The position numbers were made by a program, and so were the translations under genes. From Ophiostoma sp. CBS 140.51 (lineage: Eukaryota > Ascomycota > Sordariomycetes > Ophiostomatales > Ophiostomataceae), in assembly GCA_029298735.1 (NCBI GenBank), contig JANSLP010000305.1, positions 1-39,433 of the forward strand: a stretch of DNA of 39,433 nt, written 5' to 3'. Shown piece by piece: positions 17,411-27,469 of this stretch (its first letter is position 1; each line of letters starts with the position of its first letter). The notes below the pieces were generated by a model, which saw only the letters and a program-made list of their open reading frames with translations, had not been told where the DNA came from and did not search any database.

Positions 17411-20137
17411 ATGAAGATCACCAGCTACGGCGTCGTCGCCGTGCTCGCCGGTGTGTCGGCCGTCGACGCCGCTTTGTGTCTGCCCTCCTGGCCTACCCAC
17501 TGGCGCTCCACTTCGTCTTCCGCCAGTAACACCGCTCTGCCCGAGTCGTCGTCTTCCACTGCTTCCAGTGCTTCCAAGTCGGGCAGCTCCGCCGTCGACT
17601 CCAACTCGGAGGGCCCCACGGGTTCGTCTGTCGGTCCTTCTGGATCGTCATCGACGTCGTCCGTCCCCAACTCGCGCTCGGCTTCGGCTTCATCGACAGC
17701 CTCGTCGTTTGGCTCGTCGTCGGCATTCTCATCGCAGTCGTCGGTCTACATCTCGTCGTCCGTCGGCCCCGTGCAGTCCTCGTCCGTCTCGGTGTCTCTG
17801 TCGTCGGGCGTTTCCTCGGGCTCCAACTCAGAGGGCCCTACGGGTTCGTCTGTCGGCCCATCTGGCTCGTCTTCCGTTGTCTCACCTTCCGGCTCGCAGT
17901 CTGTTGGTCCTTCGGGTTCTTCTTCGGTCGGCCCGTCTGGGTCTGGCTCGTCCTCGGTGGTCTCGCCCTCTGGCTCGCAATCTGTAGGCCCGTCGGGCTC
18001 ATCCTCTGTTGGCCCCTCAGGTTCGTTCTCGGTCGGCCCGTCGTCTGGTTCATCCTCAATTGGTCCTTCGGGCTCCTCTTCAGCACCCTCGGGCTCGCAG
18101 TCTGTGGGACCGTCTGGCTCATCGTCAGTCGGTCCCTCGGGTTCTTCGTCCGTAGGCCCATCTGGATCCTCTTCTGTAGGTCCCCCCGGCTCGTCCTCGG
18201 CGCCTGTGTCGTCAGCCTCGGTATCGTCGGTCTCCGTTTCGTCCGCTTCATCGGCTTCCGTCTCCTCGGTCTCCGCCTCTTCGGCATCATCTACCTCGGC
18301 GTCGTCGGTCTCCGCATCATCTGAGTCTTCGGCCTCGTCTGCCAGCTCTGCCTCGAGCGCCTCGTCTGTGTCTGTGCAGTCTCAGTCGTCTGCCAGCTCG
18401 GCTTCATCGTCTTCGTCAGCATCTTCTGCCTCATCTGTGTCGGTGTCATCCGCATCATCGGCGTCGGAGTCGTCTGTTTCTGTCTCGTCAGCCTCGTCAG
18501 CCTCGTCAGCATCCAGCGCGTCATCTGCTTCTTCTGCCTCTTCCGAGTCTAGTGCATCGTCAGCCTCGAGTGCTTCGAGTGCCTCGTCTGCTTCCTCGGG
18601 CTCGGCTTCTGCTTCGGCTTCTGCCTCTGCTAGCTCTGTTTCGTCTGTCTCGGCGTCATCTGGCTCTTCTTCTGCGGCCTCTTCGTCGTCGGTCTCGGCT
18701 TCATCTGCTTCCTCCGCTTCATCAACTAGCTCGGCATTGTCTGCATCGTCCGCATCCTCTGCATCCTCGGCCAGTTCTGTCAGCTCGGCATCTTCTGCCT
18801 CGAGTGTCTCGTCTGCCTCCAGCGCTTCATCTGCGCCGTCCCTATCAAGTTTTTCATCTGCCTCATCGGCCAGCTCTGTGTCGTCGATTTCCATCTCGGC
18901 TTCATCGTCTTCCGCCTCGTCGGCCAGCTCGGCCTCGTCGGCGTCATCAGCTTCCTCTGCATCGAGCGCATCGAGTGCATCGTCGGCTTCTTCAGCGTCA
19001 AGTGCCTTTTCGGCCTCGTCTGCCTCAAGCTCCTCCGCTTCTTCTGCCTCGTCGGTCTCTTCGAGTTCCGCCAGCTCCGCTTCGTCGTCTTCGGCATCGT
19101 CTGCGTCGTCGAGCTCTGCCAGCTTCGTCTCTTCCAGCTCGGCTTCATCTGCGTCGAGTAGCTCCGCTTCATCGGCGTCTTCGAGCTCCGCAAGCTCTCC
19201 TTCCTCTTCGTCAGCCTTGTCAGCCTCCAGCGGCTCGGCTTCATCGGTGTCGTCCAGCTCTGCCAGCTCTGCTTCCAGCAGCTCAGCTTCATCCGCCTCT
19301 TCGTCGTCGGTAAGCTCTGTCTCTTCGAGCTCTGCTTCATCTGCTTCATCCAGCTCGGCATCTTCCGTTTCGTCTAGCTCCGCAAGCTCCGTCTCTTCCA
19401 GCTCTGCAAGCTCTGTCTCTTCGAGCTCAGCCTCATCCGTCTCATCTAGCTCTGCTTCGTCAGTCTCGTCAAGCTCAGCTTCTTCCGTCTCGTCTTCCTC
19501 TGCCTCCTCGGTTTCGTCGTCGTCCTCCATGTCGATCTCGTCGTCTGCTTCTTCATCGTCAGCATCGTCCATGTCATCATCGGCTTCGTCGTCGTCAGCT
19601 TCGGCTTCGCCTTCGGTTCCTTGCGACGTCAACCTGCTGACGACTAACTACGACATCGCCCAGAACTCCGCTGACTGGAACGTTGAGGCGCAACCGATCG
19701 ACTTATATATTATCCAAACGTGTGCCCCGTACCTGCCCAACAACTGCATTGTCTACCAGGACCCGAACGGTGTCGCGGACACTCCTTCCATTTCTTGGTC
19801 GTACACCATGGAGACAGTCATGATTGGCGAGCCGTACGTCTTTACGTTCTCTGGTTACTTGACAGAATCCGAGTTTGGTGAGGTGAACTGCGCATTTGAT
19901 ACAGACCCCGACCAGGCGTACAACTTGCCCTTCAATGGCCCACCAGAGGATGTATGGATCCTTGTATCGGTACCATTTACACCGAAAGCGTCAGAGACTA
20001 CCATCACCTGCACGATCTCGTTTACGTCAGTTGCAGCTATATCGGTTTCCAACTTCCAGTACAGTGCCGTCTGCTACAATGCGGAGCCCATGCGTCGCAG
20101 ACGGGCCCGCGAGATGCTGATGCGCGGCAAGATGTAA
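17411..20137 (+). CDS. Secreted giant Ser-rich stalk protein with C-terminal beta domain
   Basis: This is a 908-aa protein starting at ATG 17411 (tcaacATGAAG). The same frame is open to the left but without an ATG. Residues 1-21 are a signal peptide (MKITSYGVVAVLAGVSAVDA), followed by the family motif Leu-Cys-Leu-Pro-Ser. Residues about 40-735 are a Ser/Ala stalk in two zones: first GPSGSSSV-type repeats (about 17600-18190), then SSAS/SSVS-type repeats (about 18190-19610). The C-terminal 170 residues begin PCDVNLLTTNYD. They form a Cys-containing, beta-strand-rich head (SWSYTMETVMIGEPYVFTFSGY, TTITCTISFTSVAAISVSNFQYSAVC) and end in a basic tail (RRRRAREMLMRGKM). The head resembles that of copies A, C and E. 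There is no GPI signal, so it is probably wall-associated or secreted. The stalk should be heavily O-glycosylated (inference). Confidence 0.88.
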   Translation: MKITSYGVVAVLAGVSAVDAALCLPSWPTHWRSTSSSASNTALPESSSSTASSASKSGSSAVDSNSEGPTGSSVGPSGSSSTSSVPNSRSASASSTASSFGSSSAFSSQSSVYISSSVGPVQSSSVSVSLSSGVSSGSNSEGPTGSSVGPSGSSSVVSPSGSQSVGPSGSSSVGPSGSGSSSVVSPSGSQSVGPSGSSSVGPSGSFSVGPSSGSSSIGPSGSSSAPSGSQSVGPSGSSSVGPSGSSSVGPSGSSSVGPPGSSSAPVSSASVSSVSVSSASSASVSSVSASSASSTSASSVSASSESSASSASSASSASSVSVQSQSSASSASSSSSASSASSVSVSSASSASESSVSVSSASSASSASSASSASSASSESSASSASSASSASSASSGSASASASASASSVSSVSASSGSSSAASSSSVSASSASSASSTSSALSASSASSASSASSVSSASSASSVSSASSASSAPSLSSFSSASSASSVSSISISASSSSASSASSASSASSASSASSASSASSASSASSAFSASSASSSSASSASSVSSSSASSASSSSASSASSSSASFVSSSSASSASSSSASSASSSSASSPSSSSALSASSGSASSVSSSSASSASSSSASSASSSSVSSVSSSSASSASSSSASSVSSSSASSVSSSSASSVSSSSASSVSSSSASSVSSSSASSVSSSSASSVSSSSSMSISSSASSSSASSMSSSASSSSASASPSVPCDVNLLTTNYDIAQNSADWNVEAQPIDLYIIQTCAPYLPNNCIVYQDPNGVADTPSISWSYTMETVMIGEPYVFTFSGYLTESEFGEVNCAFDTDPDQAYNLPFNGPPEDVWILVSVPFTPKASETTITCTISFTSVAAISVSNFQYSAVCYNAEPMRRRRAREMLMRGKM
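17600..19610 (+). repeat. Degenerate coding tandem repeats (Gly-Pro-Ser-Gly zone, then Ser-Ala/Ser-Val zone)
   Basis: About 2 kb of in-frame low-complexity repeats encode the stalk of the Ser-rich protein. Zone 1 is built from 8-10-residue units around SVGPSGSSS. Zone 2 is built from 3-6-residue units around SSAS, SSVS and SSSA. Serine codons vary (TCN and AGC mixed), so the protein repeat is more regular than the DNA. This is typical of an old, length-polymorphic stalk. Confidence 0.85.
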
Positions 20138-21246
20138 GCGTTTGAGGAGAGAGTCGATTGTTGAGGACATCTGTCCATTTATCATTTCTTTTGTTTATCT
20201 ACGGTCGGCTTGGGTTGGGTAATTTCTCTTTTGTCTACTTTTCTCTTCGTCGACAACCAACTACAGTTTTGATTGTCTCCCTTGTAATACTACTTTGGAG
20301 TTGCGGTGGTTCCACCTGAGCTCGAATATATACGTTTCGAGCCACCAATATTTTCCATTCTGGCAGTGTTCAATATACATTGTTGCCATATCTTGTGTTC
20401 ATGATTTCTCTATACCTTCCAAATGCTGTCCGGCCCGGAGATATCTGTCGTGCTGTCCCACTTATATCCCACTTACATCCCACGCAATGAAAAAGCGGCA
20501 TTGAGGCGTACGAACAGTGAGCAAACAGACAGGTTTCCATTTTTAATCAACACAATGCTGTCTGCCGTTCCTTTTATTTTCTCTTTTTTCTCTTTTTTTT
20601 TTCTTCTTTCTTTCTTTATCTATCAGCTTTTCTCATTTATTCACCTGCCTGCCGGAAACAACATGGAGAATGTTCCCCATCCTGAAAGGCATCATCATTC
20701 AACCCACACTTTCGTCTTTTTCTTCGCTCAGCCTGGCGCCGAATGGCGTTATAGGCTGGCGGGAGCTTGTGAGTGGCCCGTCGCCTCGCGGAAACTACCA
20801 ATGTCCGCATCGCGCCATCTCGGCGTCGTCGCCGTGCTCAAAGAGCTCCCCCAAAACAAATGGGCCAGATGTGCATTCGGAGGGTTTTTATGAGCTCTCT
20901 GGACGCATTTGGGCAAATCTGAGCGGGGGTCGGACAAAAACAACTGCGTGAACCACTCTCAACCATGCACAACCATGCAAGCCAAATGCGTGAGGAATAT
21001 GTGAGACGACCTCAGATGGGATGACGAGCGAGCGAGACTGAGGGACGAATGTAACGAAGAGGGGGTAGCACGGCGGTTGCATGGCCCGAGATCGCATGCT
21101 GGGGAGCTCTTCTCGCGAGCTACTATAAAGAGGTCCTGCTGCGTGTTTTCTGTGAAGCATAATTGACGATGACTGAGCTCTCCAGCCAACTGCTGTTTCT
21201 TCCTCCTTTCTACGATTTCCTTTGCCGAGATATACCCTCCACTAAC
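20138..21246. other. Intergenic region between the Ser-rich gene and the monooxygenase
   Basis: No gene is recognised in this 1.1 kb. It contains a pyrimidine tract at about 20570-20640 (a run of T followed by CTTT repeats) and some GC-richer sequence around 20740-20880 with no convincing frame. The last 150 bp are the promoter of the monooxygenase gene. Confidence 0.55.
21124..21129 (+). promoter_or_regulatory. TATA box of the monooxygenase gene
   Basis: TATAAA (gctacTATAAAgagg) lies 40 nt before an in-frame ATG at 21169 and 118 nt before the ATG at 21247. The longer spacing leaves room for a leader and favours 21247 as the functional start. Confidence 0.5.
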
Positions 21247-22689
21247 ATGCCCCCTCGTTACCGTCGTGTGGCCGTCATCGGCGCCGGCCCTTCCGGTCTT
21301 GCTTCCGTCCACGCCCTCGCTTCAGAAAAGATCTTTGACACGATCCGCGTGTTTGAACGTCGTGATCAGGTCGGCGGTCTCTGGCACTACGACCCCAAAC
21401 CCGATACGTTTCCCACCACGACGGGTGTGCCACCGGACCAGACGCACAAACCACCTGTGCCCACCTCGGACCTGCCCGCATTTGCTCCTTCTAGCCCACC
21501 CGACCTGCGTGCTCGTTCGGCTCTTTACTATGACTTGGACAGCAACGTTGGTGCCGAGTCCATGGCGTTTACCCACACGCCCTTTCCCGTGGTTAACTCG
21601 CCTGTGTCTATTGAGCGGTTCGGACACAACAACCCGTCGCGGCCCTACGGTGTGATTAATAACTGGATTGAAGACCTGTTCCGGCCCTATCTGTCTTTGG
21701 TGACGCTGCGCACAACCGTCGAGAAAGTCGAGAAGCGCGGCAACGAATGGGTCCTGACGCTGCGCCGGTCAGGGCAGCTGTACCGCGGCAAGCCGCACGA
21801 CTACTGGTGGACCGAAGTCTTTGATGCCGTCGTGGTGGCTTCGGGCCACTATCATGTACCCTTTGTGCCGGACATTCAAAACCTCATCCAAGTGTCATCT
21901 CAGCTGCCCGGCCAGTTCGAGCACAGCAAGTCTTACCGCAAGGCGGCCAAGTATGCCGACAAGCGGGTGCTGATTGTGGGCGGCAACGTGTCAGCCTCCG
22001 ATTTTATCCAGGACCTGCACAGCATTGTGGCCGGCAAGCTGGAGGTGGCCGTCCGCAACAAGAACCCTGTCCTCGAATCTGCCTACAACTTGCCCAACGT
22101 TTGCCTCCACACGACCGTCAAAGCTGTCGAGAGGGCCGAGAACAACAAGATCAACGTCATCTTCAGTGACGACTCCCGCGTCGATGGCATCGACTACGTC
22201 TTGTTTGCCACGGGATATCGTCTTCAATATCCGTTTTTGCATCCTAACCCCACTACGCCCGAAAACCGCGTCGCCGGCTTCTACCAGCACGTCTTCCACA
22301 TTGACGACCCGTCACTCACCCTAGTGGGACAAGTGAAAGCAGGTCTCTCTTTCCGTGTCTACGAATACCAGGCTGTCGCCGTCGCTCGTTATTACGCTGG
22401 CCGTAACGGTATCCCTCTACCGTCGCCTGACGACCAGCGTGCTTGGGAGACCGATCGTGTCGCCAAGCTCGGACCCTCCAACGCTTTCCACGCCATCGGA
22501 CCAGACTTTGAGCCGTACTTTAACTGGCTCGTCGACTTTGCCGGGTGGCCTGCACTGGGAACAGATGGCTATGCCTTGCCAAGATGGGATGACAAGTGGG
22601 CAACGCAGGGGTTGGCCATTTTGGGCCTCAAGGATAAGTACTGGAAGCGGCTGATTGCACAGGACCAGGTGATCAAAGCAAAGCTGTAA
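21247..22689 (+). CDS. Flavin-containing monooxygenase (Fmo1-like)
   Basis: This is an FAD- and NADPH-dependent class B monooxygenase, likely oxidising soft nucleophiles (N or S atoms); yeast Fmo1 acts on thiols. I start it at MPPRYRRVAVIG (480 aa), where family proteins begin just before the FAD motif. An in-frame ATG at 21169 would add 26 residues. Visible motifs are the FAD-binding GAGPSG (12-17) with FERR..GGLW after it, the FMO signature LPGQFEHSKSYR (220-231), a second dinucleotide motif GGNVSAS (245-251, degenerate against GxGxxG), and LFATGYR (319-325). Length and order fit a complete fungal FMO. There is no membrane anchor or intron. It lies between members of the Ser-stalk family; no functional link is shown by the sequence. 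Confidence 0.88.
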   Translation: MPPRYRRVAVIGAGPSGLASVHALASEKIFDTIRVFERRDQVGGLWHYDPKPDTFPTTTGVPPDQTHKPPVPTSDLPAFAPSSPPDLRARSALYYDLDSNVGAESMAFTHTPFPVVNSPVSIERFGHNNPSRPYGVINNWIEDLFRPYLSLVTLRTTVEKVEKRGNEWVLTLRRSGQLYRGKPHDYWWTEVFDAVVVASGHYHVPFVPDIQNLIQVSSQLPGQFEHSKSYRKAAKYADKRVLIVGGNVSASDFIQDLHSIVAGKLEVAVRNKNPVLESAYNLPNVCLHTTVKAVERAENNKINVIFSDDSRVDGIDYVLFATGYRLQYPFLHPNPTTPENRVAGFYQHVFHIDDPSLTLVGQVKAGLSFRVYEYQAVAVARYYAGRNGIPLPSPDDQRAWETDRVAKLGPSNAFHAIGPDFEPYFNWLVDFAGWPALGTDGYALPRWDDKWATQGLAILGLKDKYWKRLIAQDQVIKAKL

Positions 22690-23163
22690 ACTGCGAAACA
22701 AATGAAAGACAGTGTCAGAATGGAGGTAATATGGCCAAATACTGTACATAGAAAGAAACAAGGCGGAAATTGAAAAATACAGCCGACAAAAAAGAGAGTG
22801 CTCCTCCGCCAAAGGCCGGGGATATCTGTGCGTGGTGCGCAGGCAGGCGACAAGGTAAAGCAGAAGGCACAGCAAGGTGCAAGCAAGAAAACGTCGTGGA
22901 AAACGGTTGTATTAATAACAGAACGTGTTAAAAAACTGAAGATTGGCGGCGGCTTGAAGAAGGTTATACGGTGAATGAGCATGAAATTAACTAGATAAAG
23001 AAGCTATGTATAACTATTGTTCTCATGTTAATATGGTAGGGCGTATATGTAATTTCCGTAGTGAGCAATCTACTTACAGTGATATTGGAAGCCACACTCT
23101 AAATGCCGGCCATCGTGACAGAAAATTACGTGTGGAAGATCGAGACATATAAAAAAGAACTTC
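22690..23163. other. AT-rich 3' flank of the monooxygenase
   Basis: I see no gene in this 470-bp stretch. It is AT-rich towards the right and should hold the 3' ends of two convergent genes, the monooxygenase and the stalk-only minus-strand copy. Confidence 0.5.
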
Positions 23164-23439
23164 TCACACCGCACACGCAACACGGCCGTGGATGTCACGA
23201 CGGCAGTTGTTCTCTGGATTTTGCGTGGCACCAGGTGCTTGTGACGAAGATGGTGAAGAAGAAGGGACGGATGATGCCGAGGATGGTACTGATGCAATTG
23301 ACGGCACAGATGATACGGAAGACACCGACGAAACGATTGAGACGGAAGAGACAGAAGATGCTGACGACGCCTTGGAGATGCGGCAGACCGATGCCGAAGC
23401 CAGGTGCGTAAACAGGACGAAAATAAACGAAGGCTTCAT
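23164..23439 (-). CDS. Short secreted Ser-rich protein, stalk-only member of the family (possibly truncated)
   Basis: The 91-aa frame starts with a signal peptide (MKPSFIFVLFTHLASAS) followed directly by Val-Cys-Arg-Ile-Ser. This matches the Cys-Arg-Pro/Leu-Ser motif after the signal peptide of copies A, C and E. A Ser/Val/Ala stalk of about 50 residues follows, then a short end with PENNCRRDIHGRVACAV and a stop. The beta-rich head of the other members is missing. A TATATATAA-like box lies 142 nt upstream on the minus strand, so the gene may be expressed. It could be a truncated pseudogene, a genuine small secreted protein, or have a further 3' exon: a GTGTGA donor at 23169 and a TTTAG acceptor ending at 23099 keep a frame open for about 30 codons. 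Confidence 0.55.
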   Translation of the reverse strand: MKPSFIFVLFTHLASASVCRISKASSASSVSSVSIVSSVSSVSSVPSIASVPSSASSVPSSSPSSSQAPGATQNPENNCRRDIHGRVACAV

Positions 23440-24336
23440 TTTGACGATAGTTGGGTCGGTAGTCAGGGAAGTAAGGTAGATTAGAACTCGATGCGTTTGT
23501 TGTATTTAGATAATTAATCAATATCTGCATTAGGTTCAAACAGAGAATAAAAACGGCAGAAGGTGCAGTTGACAGCAGAGTTATATATACCCGACACTGG
23601 CGGTGACCAAAGCTGAAAAACAGCTGAAAACCAAGCCTGAACGAGATAAAGCACAGACATCGTTGACGAACACCTTGTCTCGAAAAGGAAGCAATATTGG
23701 TGGACGCCAAACACGTTTTTACGCCACGTTATTTACCCTGCGACTAGTCTCAAACTGAACTCAATACTGACCCCTAAGACCACACAGAAACCCCTCACAA
23801 AAATCAACAAAAAGGGAGGACCTTGATACATTTTTCCATTTCTAGCACCGTCGGCCCTGGGAAGGGTGATTTCATCAAAGGGAGTAAAAATAAACATCAG
23901 AAGAGTGCACCAACAAAAAAAAAGCGTGCAGCAGCGGTTATTCGCTGGTCGTCACCGACCCAACTACCAATCCGCCGATTACCAGTAAAACCTGGCTTGT
24001 TTTTATTGTTTTCCTCACAGCTTCGTAATATCGTGGACGGAAAAGCCCGGGGCCCAGCCGTTAACTACAGCGTACAGGAGAATAGTAAGTGCTTCAGCAC
24101 GGACAATGGCTCGCCACAGGTCGCGCCGAGAGAGCGGAGCATGGCGAAAGTGTGCGGAGAAGCTCTTAGTTACTCTCGCGACTTAACGATAGACGCTGTA
24201 TGAGTACACTGATGCCAGCCGTGGCGTATACACTACAAACGATGACAAGGTAAATAAGAGAGGTATCTATTATTACGGACCGTGTCTAGGATGTCCCTTA
24301 GCAGGTTAAATATATCGAGCGGGAGAAGTTAAGTAG
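23440..24336. other. Gene-poor region with possible retroelement-internal remnant next to the LTR
   Basis: No intact gene is seen. The stalk-only gene's TATA-like box is at 23581-23590 (minus). A GC-richer patch at about 24010-24240 has no recognisable product. The roughly 140 bp next to the LTR-like element (24195-24336) may belong to the internal part of the same decayed element. Confidence 0.4.
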
Positions 24337-24541
24337 TGTTACAAAGGCACCTCCCAAAAGGTCAGAGTCTCTGCTAGGCAATCAGGCTAGGGGAGGGGTT
24401 CTTGTTCTAGTAAAACAGTGATAAGGCATAACGGTCGAACAATAGTTGATACGGATAATAATAGGGTAAGGTTTATATTGCGGTGTTGTTGTGTTGTCCC
24501 AGGCCCATTGGCGAGGCCTCGTAGGGGCCGTAGTCGTAACA
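24337..24541 (-). mobile_element. Solo-LTR-like element with TG..CA ends
   Basis: A 205-bp unit has termini TGTTAC and GTAACA: the TG..CA ends of an LTR with a perfect 6-bp inverted repeat. On the minus strand a TATAAA (GCAATATAAACC) sits about 65 nt from the left terminus, as expected for a U3 promoter, so I place it on that strand. The 5 bp flanking each side (AGTAG and ACGCC) do not match, so no target-site duplication is visible. No intact gag or pol frame is adjacent. The call rests on ends, size and TATA position, not on a database match. Confidence 0.45.
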
Positions 24542-24997
24542 ACGCCCGGCAATGATTGCGTTTTCTTCCTGCTAGAGTTTTGTACTATTTTCTTATGCAT
24601 ATGTTGAATCAAGTTTGGTGTCAATCATAGCAGATTGTGTCCCTCCACCAATCATGAGGCAGTAACCTGAGGCAAGGCAGAACTGATATCTACACCAAAC
24701 GGACTGCCAATCAGAGAAGTCGACTGAGACCTCCCTTTATGTCGTAGATGCCTCCAAGTCAAGTCGTCGCATATCTTTTTGACAGCATGCGAGCGAACGA
24801 CACATTCCATGTATGGATATTGTGGGACCAGTCTTGAGCGATGCGGAGTACAAAGATTGAGGTGACCCACAGGGCCAGTTGATTAACCATCATCCAACAA
24901 CTCGGCGAACTACTAGTCCTATCACCTAGCGCTCGCAGACCAACACAAACCAAAACAAACACATTTTCACTGCCCCAAATCGCAACGAGTCCGTAAG
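24542..24997. promoter_or_regulatory. Promoter region of the HNH-domain gene
   Basis: About 450 bp precede the HNH gene start. I see no convincing TATA box. A 67-codon minus-strand frame (24759-24962) lacks recognisable features and is probably chance. Confidence 0.4.
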
Positions 24998-26585
24998 ATG
25001 GCAGCGCTTCCGCCCTTCACGCCGCCAGCGGCAACGCATTCACTGGGACCGACGCCGCGTGCCGTGCGATTTCGACACCCAGCCTACCCCGACTCAGCCC
25101 CCGACTTACTTGTGCTTCTGGCCGCAGACGGCGATGGTGGGCTCGACTTCGATCTTGCATTGGCGGCTTGCTGCATCATCGCCGGCGTGAACTGGCACGG
25201 TGGATACCTGGCACTGAAAGCCTCGGAGAACAATGGCCTTCAACGCGTCAATCGCCCGCAGGACGGCTCACTCCGTGGACGCGAGTACTTTTTTTGTGTT
25301 GATGGAGACGACCCTTTCTGTATATCCTACTTCTTCCTCCGCAAACACACCGCCCTCTGCGTCCTTTACCCCCAACTCAGAAAGCAAGATAACTAACAAT
25401 CACCGTTTACGCTATAGTCAAATATCCCGTCGTCCCATCATTCCATCACTGGCGCTTCCCTCATGGTGGCTTCGACGAGGAAGGTGGCACGCCACGCGGT
25501 AACCTTCCGCTGCCATGGAGAGACCTGCATTTTCCCGATCTCACCCCGCCACGCCCGACGCTGAAGGGGGCTGCCGCGGCAATGGACCGTGACATTACCT
25601 GCCGGGTAACCGGGCACATGAATGCCGTTGAGAAGGCACATCTCGTTCCGGAAGGAGAAAGGCTTTGGTTTGTGTCGAATAAGATGGATAGGTAAATCAC
25701 CCTAATTAGTTCCTACTCGCTCTGTATTGCGTGGTTCAACCGTTACGGAACACTTCTTTTTTCTCTTTCCATTCTCTCTTTTTTTCTTCTCTTGATCAAA
25801 ACTAACAGTCACCTGGTTGTAGATACTGCCGGCGACCGCTAGAAGTATCAGCTATCAACGACGATAAGAACATCATTGTCCTCCGCAAGGACCTACGTCA
25901 TCTCTTTGATACACGGCACTTTACCTTCATAGCTAAGCGTTTCGGAACAGGCACATCCGAGTCTGCCAAGCTCGTTACACAGGTGCTGCTGCCGTCGGGC
26001 TCACCCGAACTCATCGGTTTATACCACAACCGCCTACCCCAGCCGATCTGCGGCATCAGCGTCGAATGCCTTCTTGCGCGCTTCGCATGGTCCATATTTA
26101 CGGACGAGCATATGCCCTTTTTCCAGTCAGATTTCGAATGCACTGTCCTCTTGTGGAACAATATCAAAGGCGAGGCCGAAACCCGAAATCTAAATGGACT
26201 TGATGTTAGGTCTATTGCTCGGGTTTTTGAGTCCACACGGTCCCAAAGCCGGAGTGTTAGCCCAAAGAAGCGGTCATATTCGACGCACGGCGGTATCCAG
26301 GCTGACGGCGGTGGTGACTACTCCTGGTCAGATGATGAAGGTAATACGAGTGATCACGACCGCGACAGCGACCATCCACCAAGGGGGCGACCACAGAAGC
26401 GTAGCTGGGATGACGAAGATGTGCCAAGTTTATCAAGCTCGGTTGCTTCTGTCACTCAGTCTAGCCTTGCCAGTATCGCATCTAGGCGGGCATCGCGGCC
26501 ACCAGCTCCAAAACAAGCAGAGACTGTCGTATCCCCAGATCAAAGGCCCCAAAAACGCATTCACGTCGAACCTCCATACGTGTAA
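24998..26585 (+). CDS. Fungal HNH-endonuclease-domain protein (HNH_2 type)
   Basis: I reconstruct three exons: 24998-25319, 25418-25691 and 25823-26585, giving 452 aa. The N-terminal block (VRFRHPAYPD, LLVLLAADGDGGLDFDLALAACCIIAG) and the YPVVPSFHHWRFPH motif are typical of a large Pezizomycotina family with this nuclease fold. The HNH-like core is at about 163-228: MDRDITCRVTGH, then EKAHLVP (His182), then NDDKNIIVLRKDLRHLFD (Asn215, His225). The last 130 residues are Ser/Arg-rich and probably disordered. Splicing at GTATAT..TATAG (phase 1) and GTAAAT..TGTAG (phase 2) restores these motifs, which fall in different frames in unspliced DNA. Family members are abundant in accessory regions and their substrates are unknown; nuclease activity is inferred. 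Confidence 0.85.
25320..25417 (+). other. Intron 1 of the HNH-domain gene
   Basis: It is a 98-nt intron with donor GTATAT, branch-like ACTAAC at 25392 and acceptor CTATAG. Removal joins ..DGDDPF to KYPVVPSFHHWRFPH in phase 1. Reading through gives a stop at 25393. Confidence 0.75.
25692..25822 (+). other. Intron 2 of the HNH-domain gene
   Basis: It is a 131-nt intron with donor GTAAAT, ACTAAC near 25801 and acceptor TTGTAG. Splicing creates ..SNKMDRYCRRPLEVSAIND, which carries the second half of the HNH core. Unspliced DNA stops just after ..NKMDR. Confidence 0.8.
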
Positions 26586-27469
26586 AGCGGAGTCAATGGC
26601 AAGGACAGTACGAAGTGTACCGCACCTTGGATCAGGTCGATTCTTGCTCCCATTTTGCAAGCTTCAAAAACACTTTTAATAATATGCGCATCCAGAATAG
26701 TAGACTTGGGCGGGCGGCGTACGCCGTCGCCGCAGAGACTCTGGTGACGATGCGGTCAGTACAGCCATGCACGGAACTATTCGATACAAGGTTACAGGAG
26801 TTACAAGAGATGGCGGCCAGTACAGTGTAACATTACGCAGGACCAGAATTTGTACGGTACTCTATATAGTTTTTTTTTATTGAAAGGTCGCGGTATATCG
26901 AATTATTTCAGTCGGATTCCGGTAAGTAGATCTTGGTACCGGCCATGCTTCCTGTTTTTAAAACTGAGTGAAGATAGTTCCTTACGCTTTATAGAGTTTA
27001 TCGAAGTAAATGTGCTCGTCTTTAAAAACGTCTCAAGACGAAAGGGGGGGTGGAACATAACGAGACAGAGGAATAAAAAGTAGATTTTCCGTTCAAGGTG
27101 GATTTATTTTATTGTAGCTTTTGGATTTGTAGCTGCTCCCAGACAATGCAAAGCTTAATGCAACATGGCTTCTGCGATGTCGGTTAATATTGTCGAGGAC
27201 AGGAAACAACCTAGAAAGCCCGCTGCAACGAGCTGATGCACTGTCGGACCCTATCGGAATGTTGGCGATGGATAACGCCCCACGATGCAATGGACAAAAG
27301 CGAGATATGACCCGACAGATCGAATTAGGGGCGGAATTCGCCGGAATATGGCTTGCAACTCAATGATATACACCTGCGACTGTGTGACGCGCCCAACACC
27401 AGAGATATAGTAAGATAACAAAGAAAAAAAGAAGAAGAAAACACACGACGATAATTTTAGCAAGCTCTT

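Noticed and set aside
18382..19632. 416-codon minus-strand frame rich in Asp, Glu and Ala
   Set aside because: It is the exact antisense of the Ser-stalk repeats. Serine/alanine codons read backwards give Glu/Asp/Ala, so it is compositional.
21163..21246. N-terminal extension of the monooxygenase from the ATG at 21169
   Set aside because: The start is only 40 nt from the TATA box, and the FAD motif normally lies within the first 10-20 residues; kept only as an alternative.
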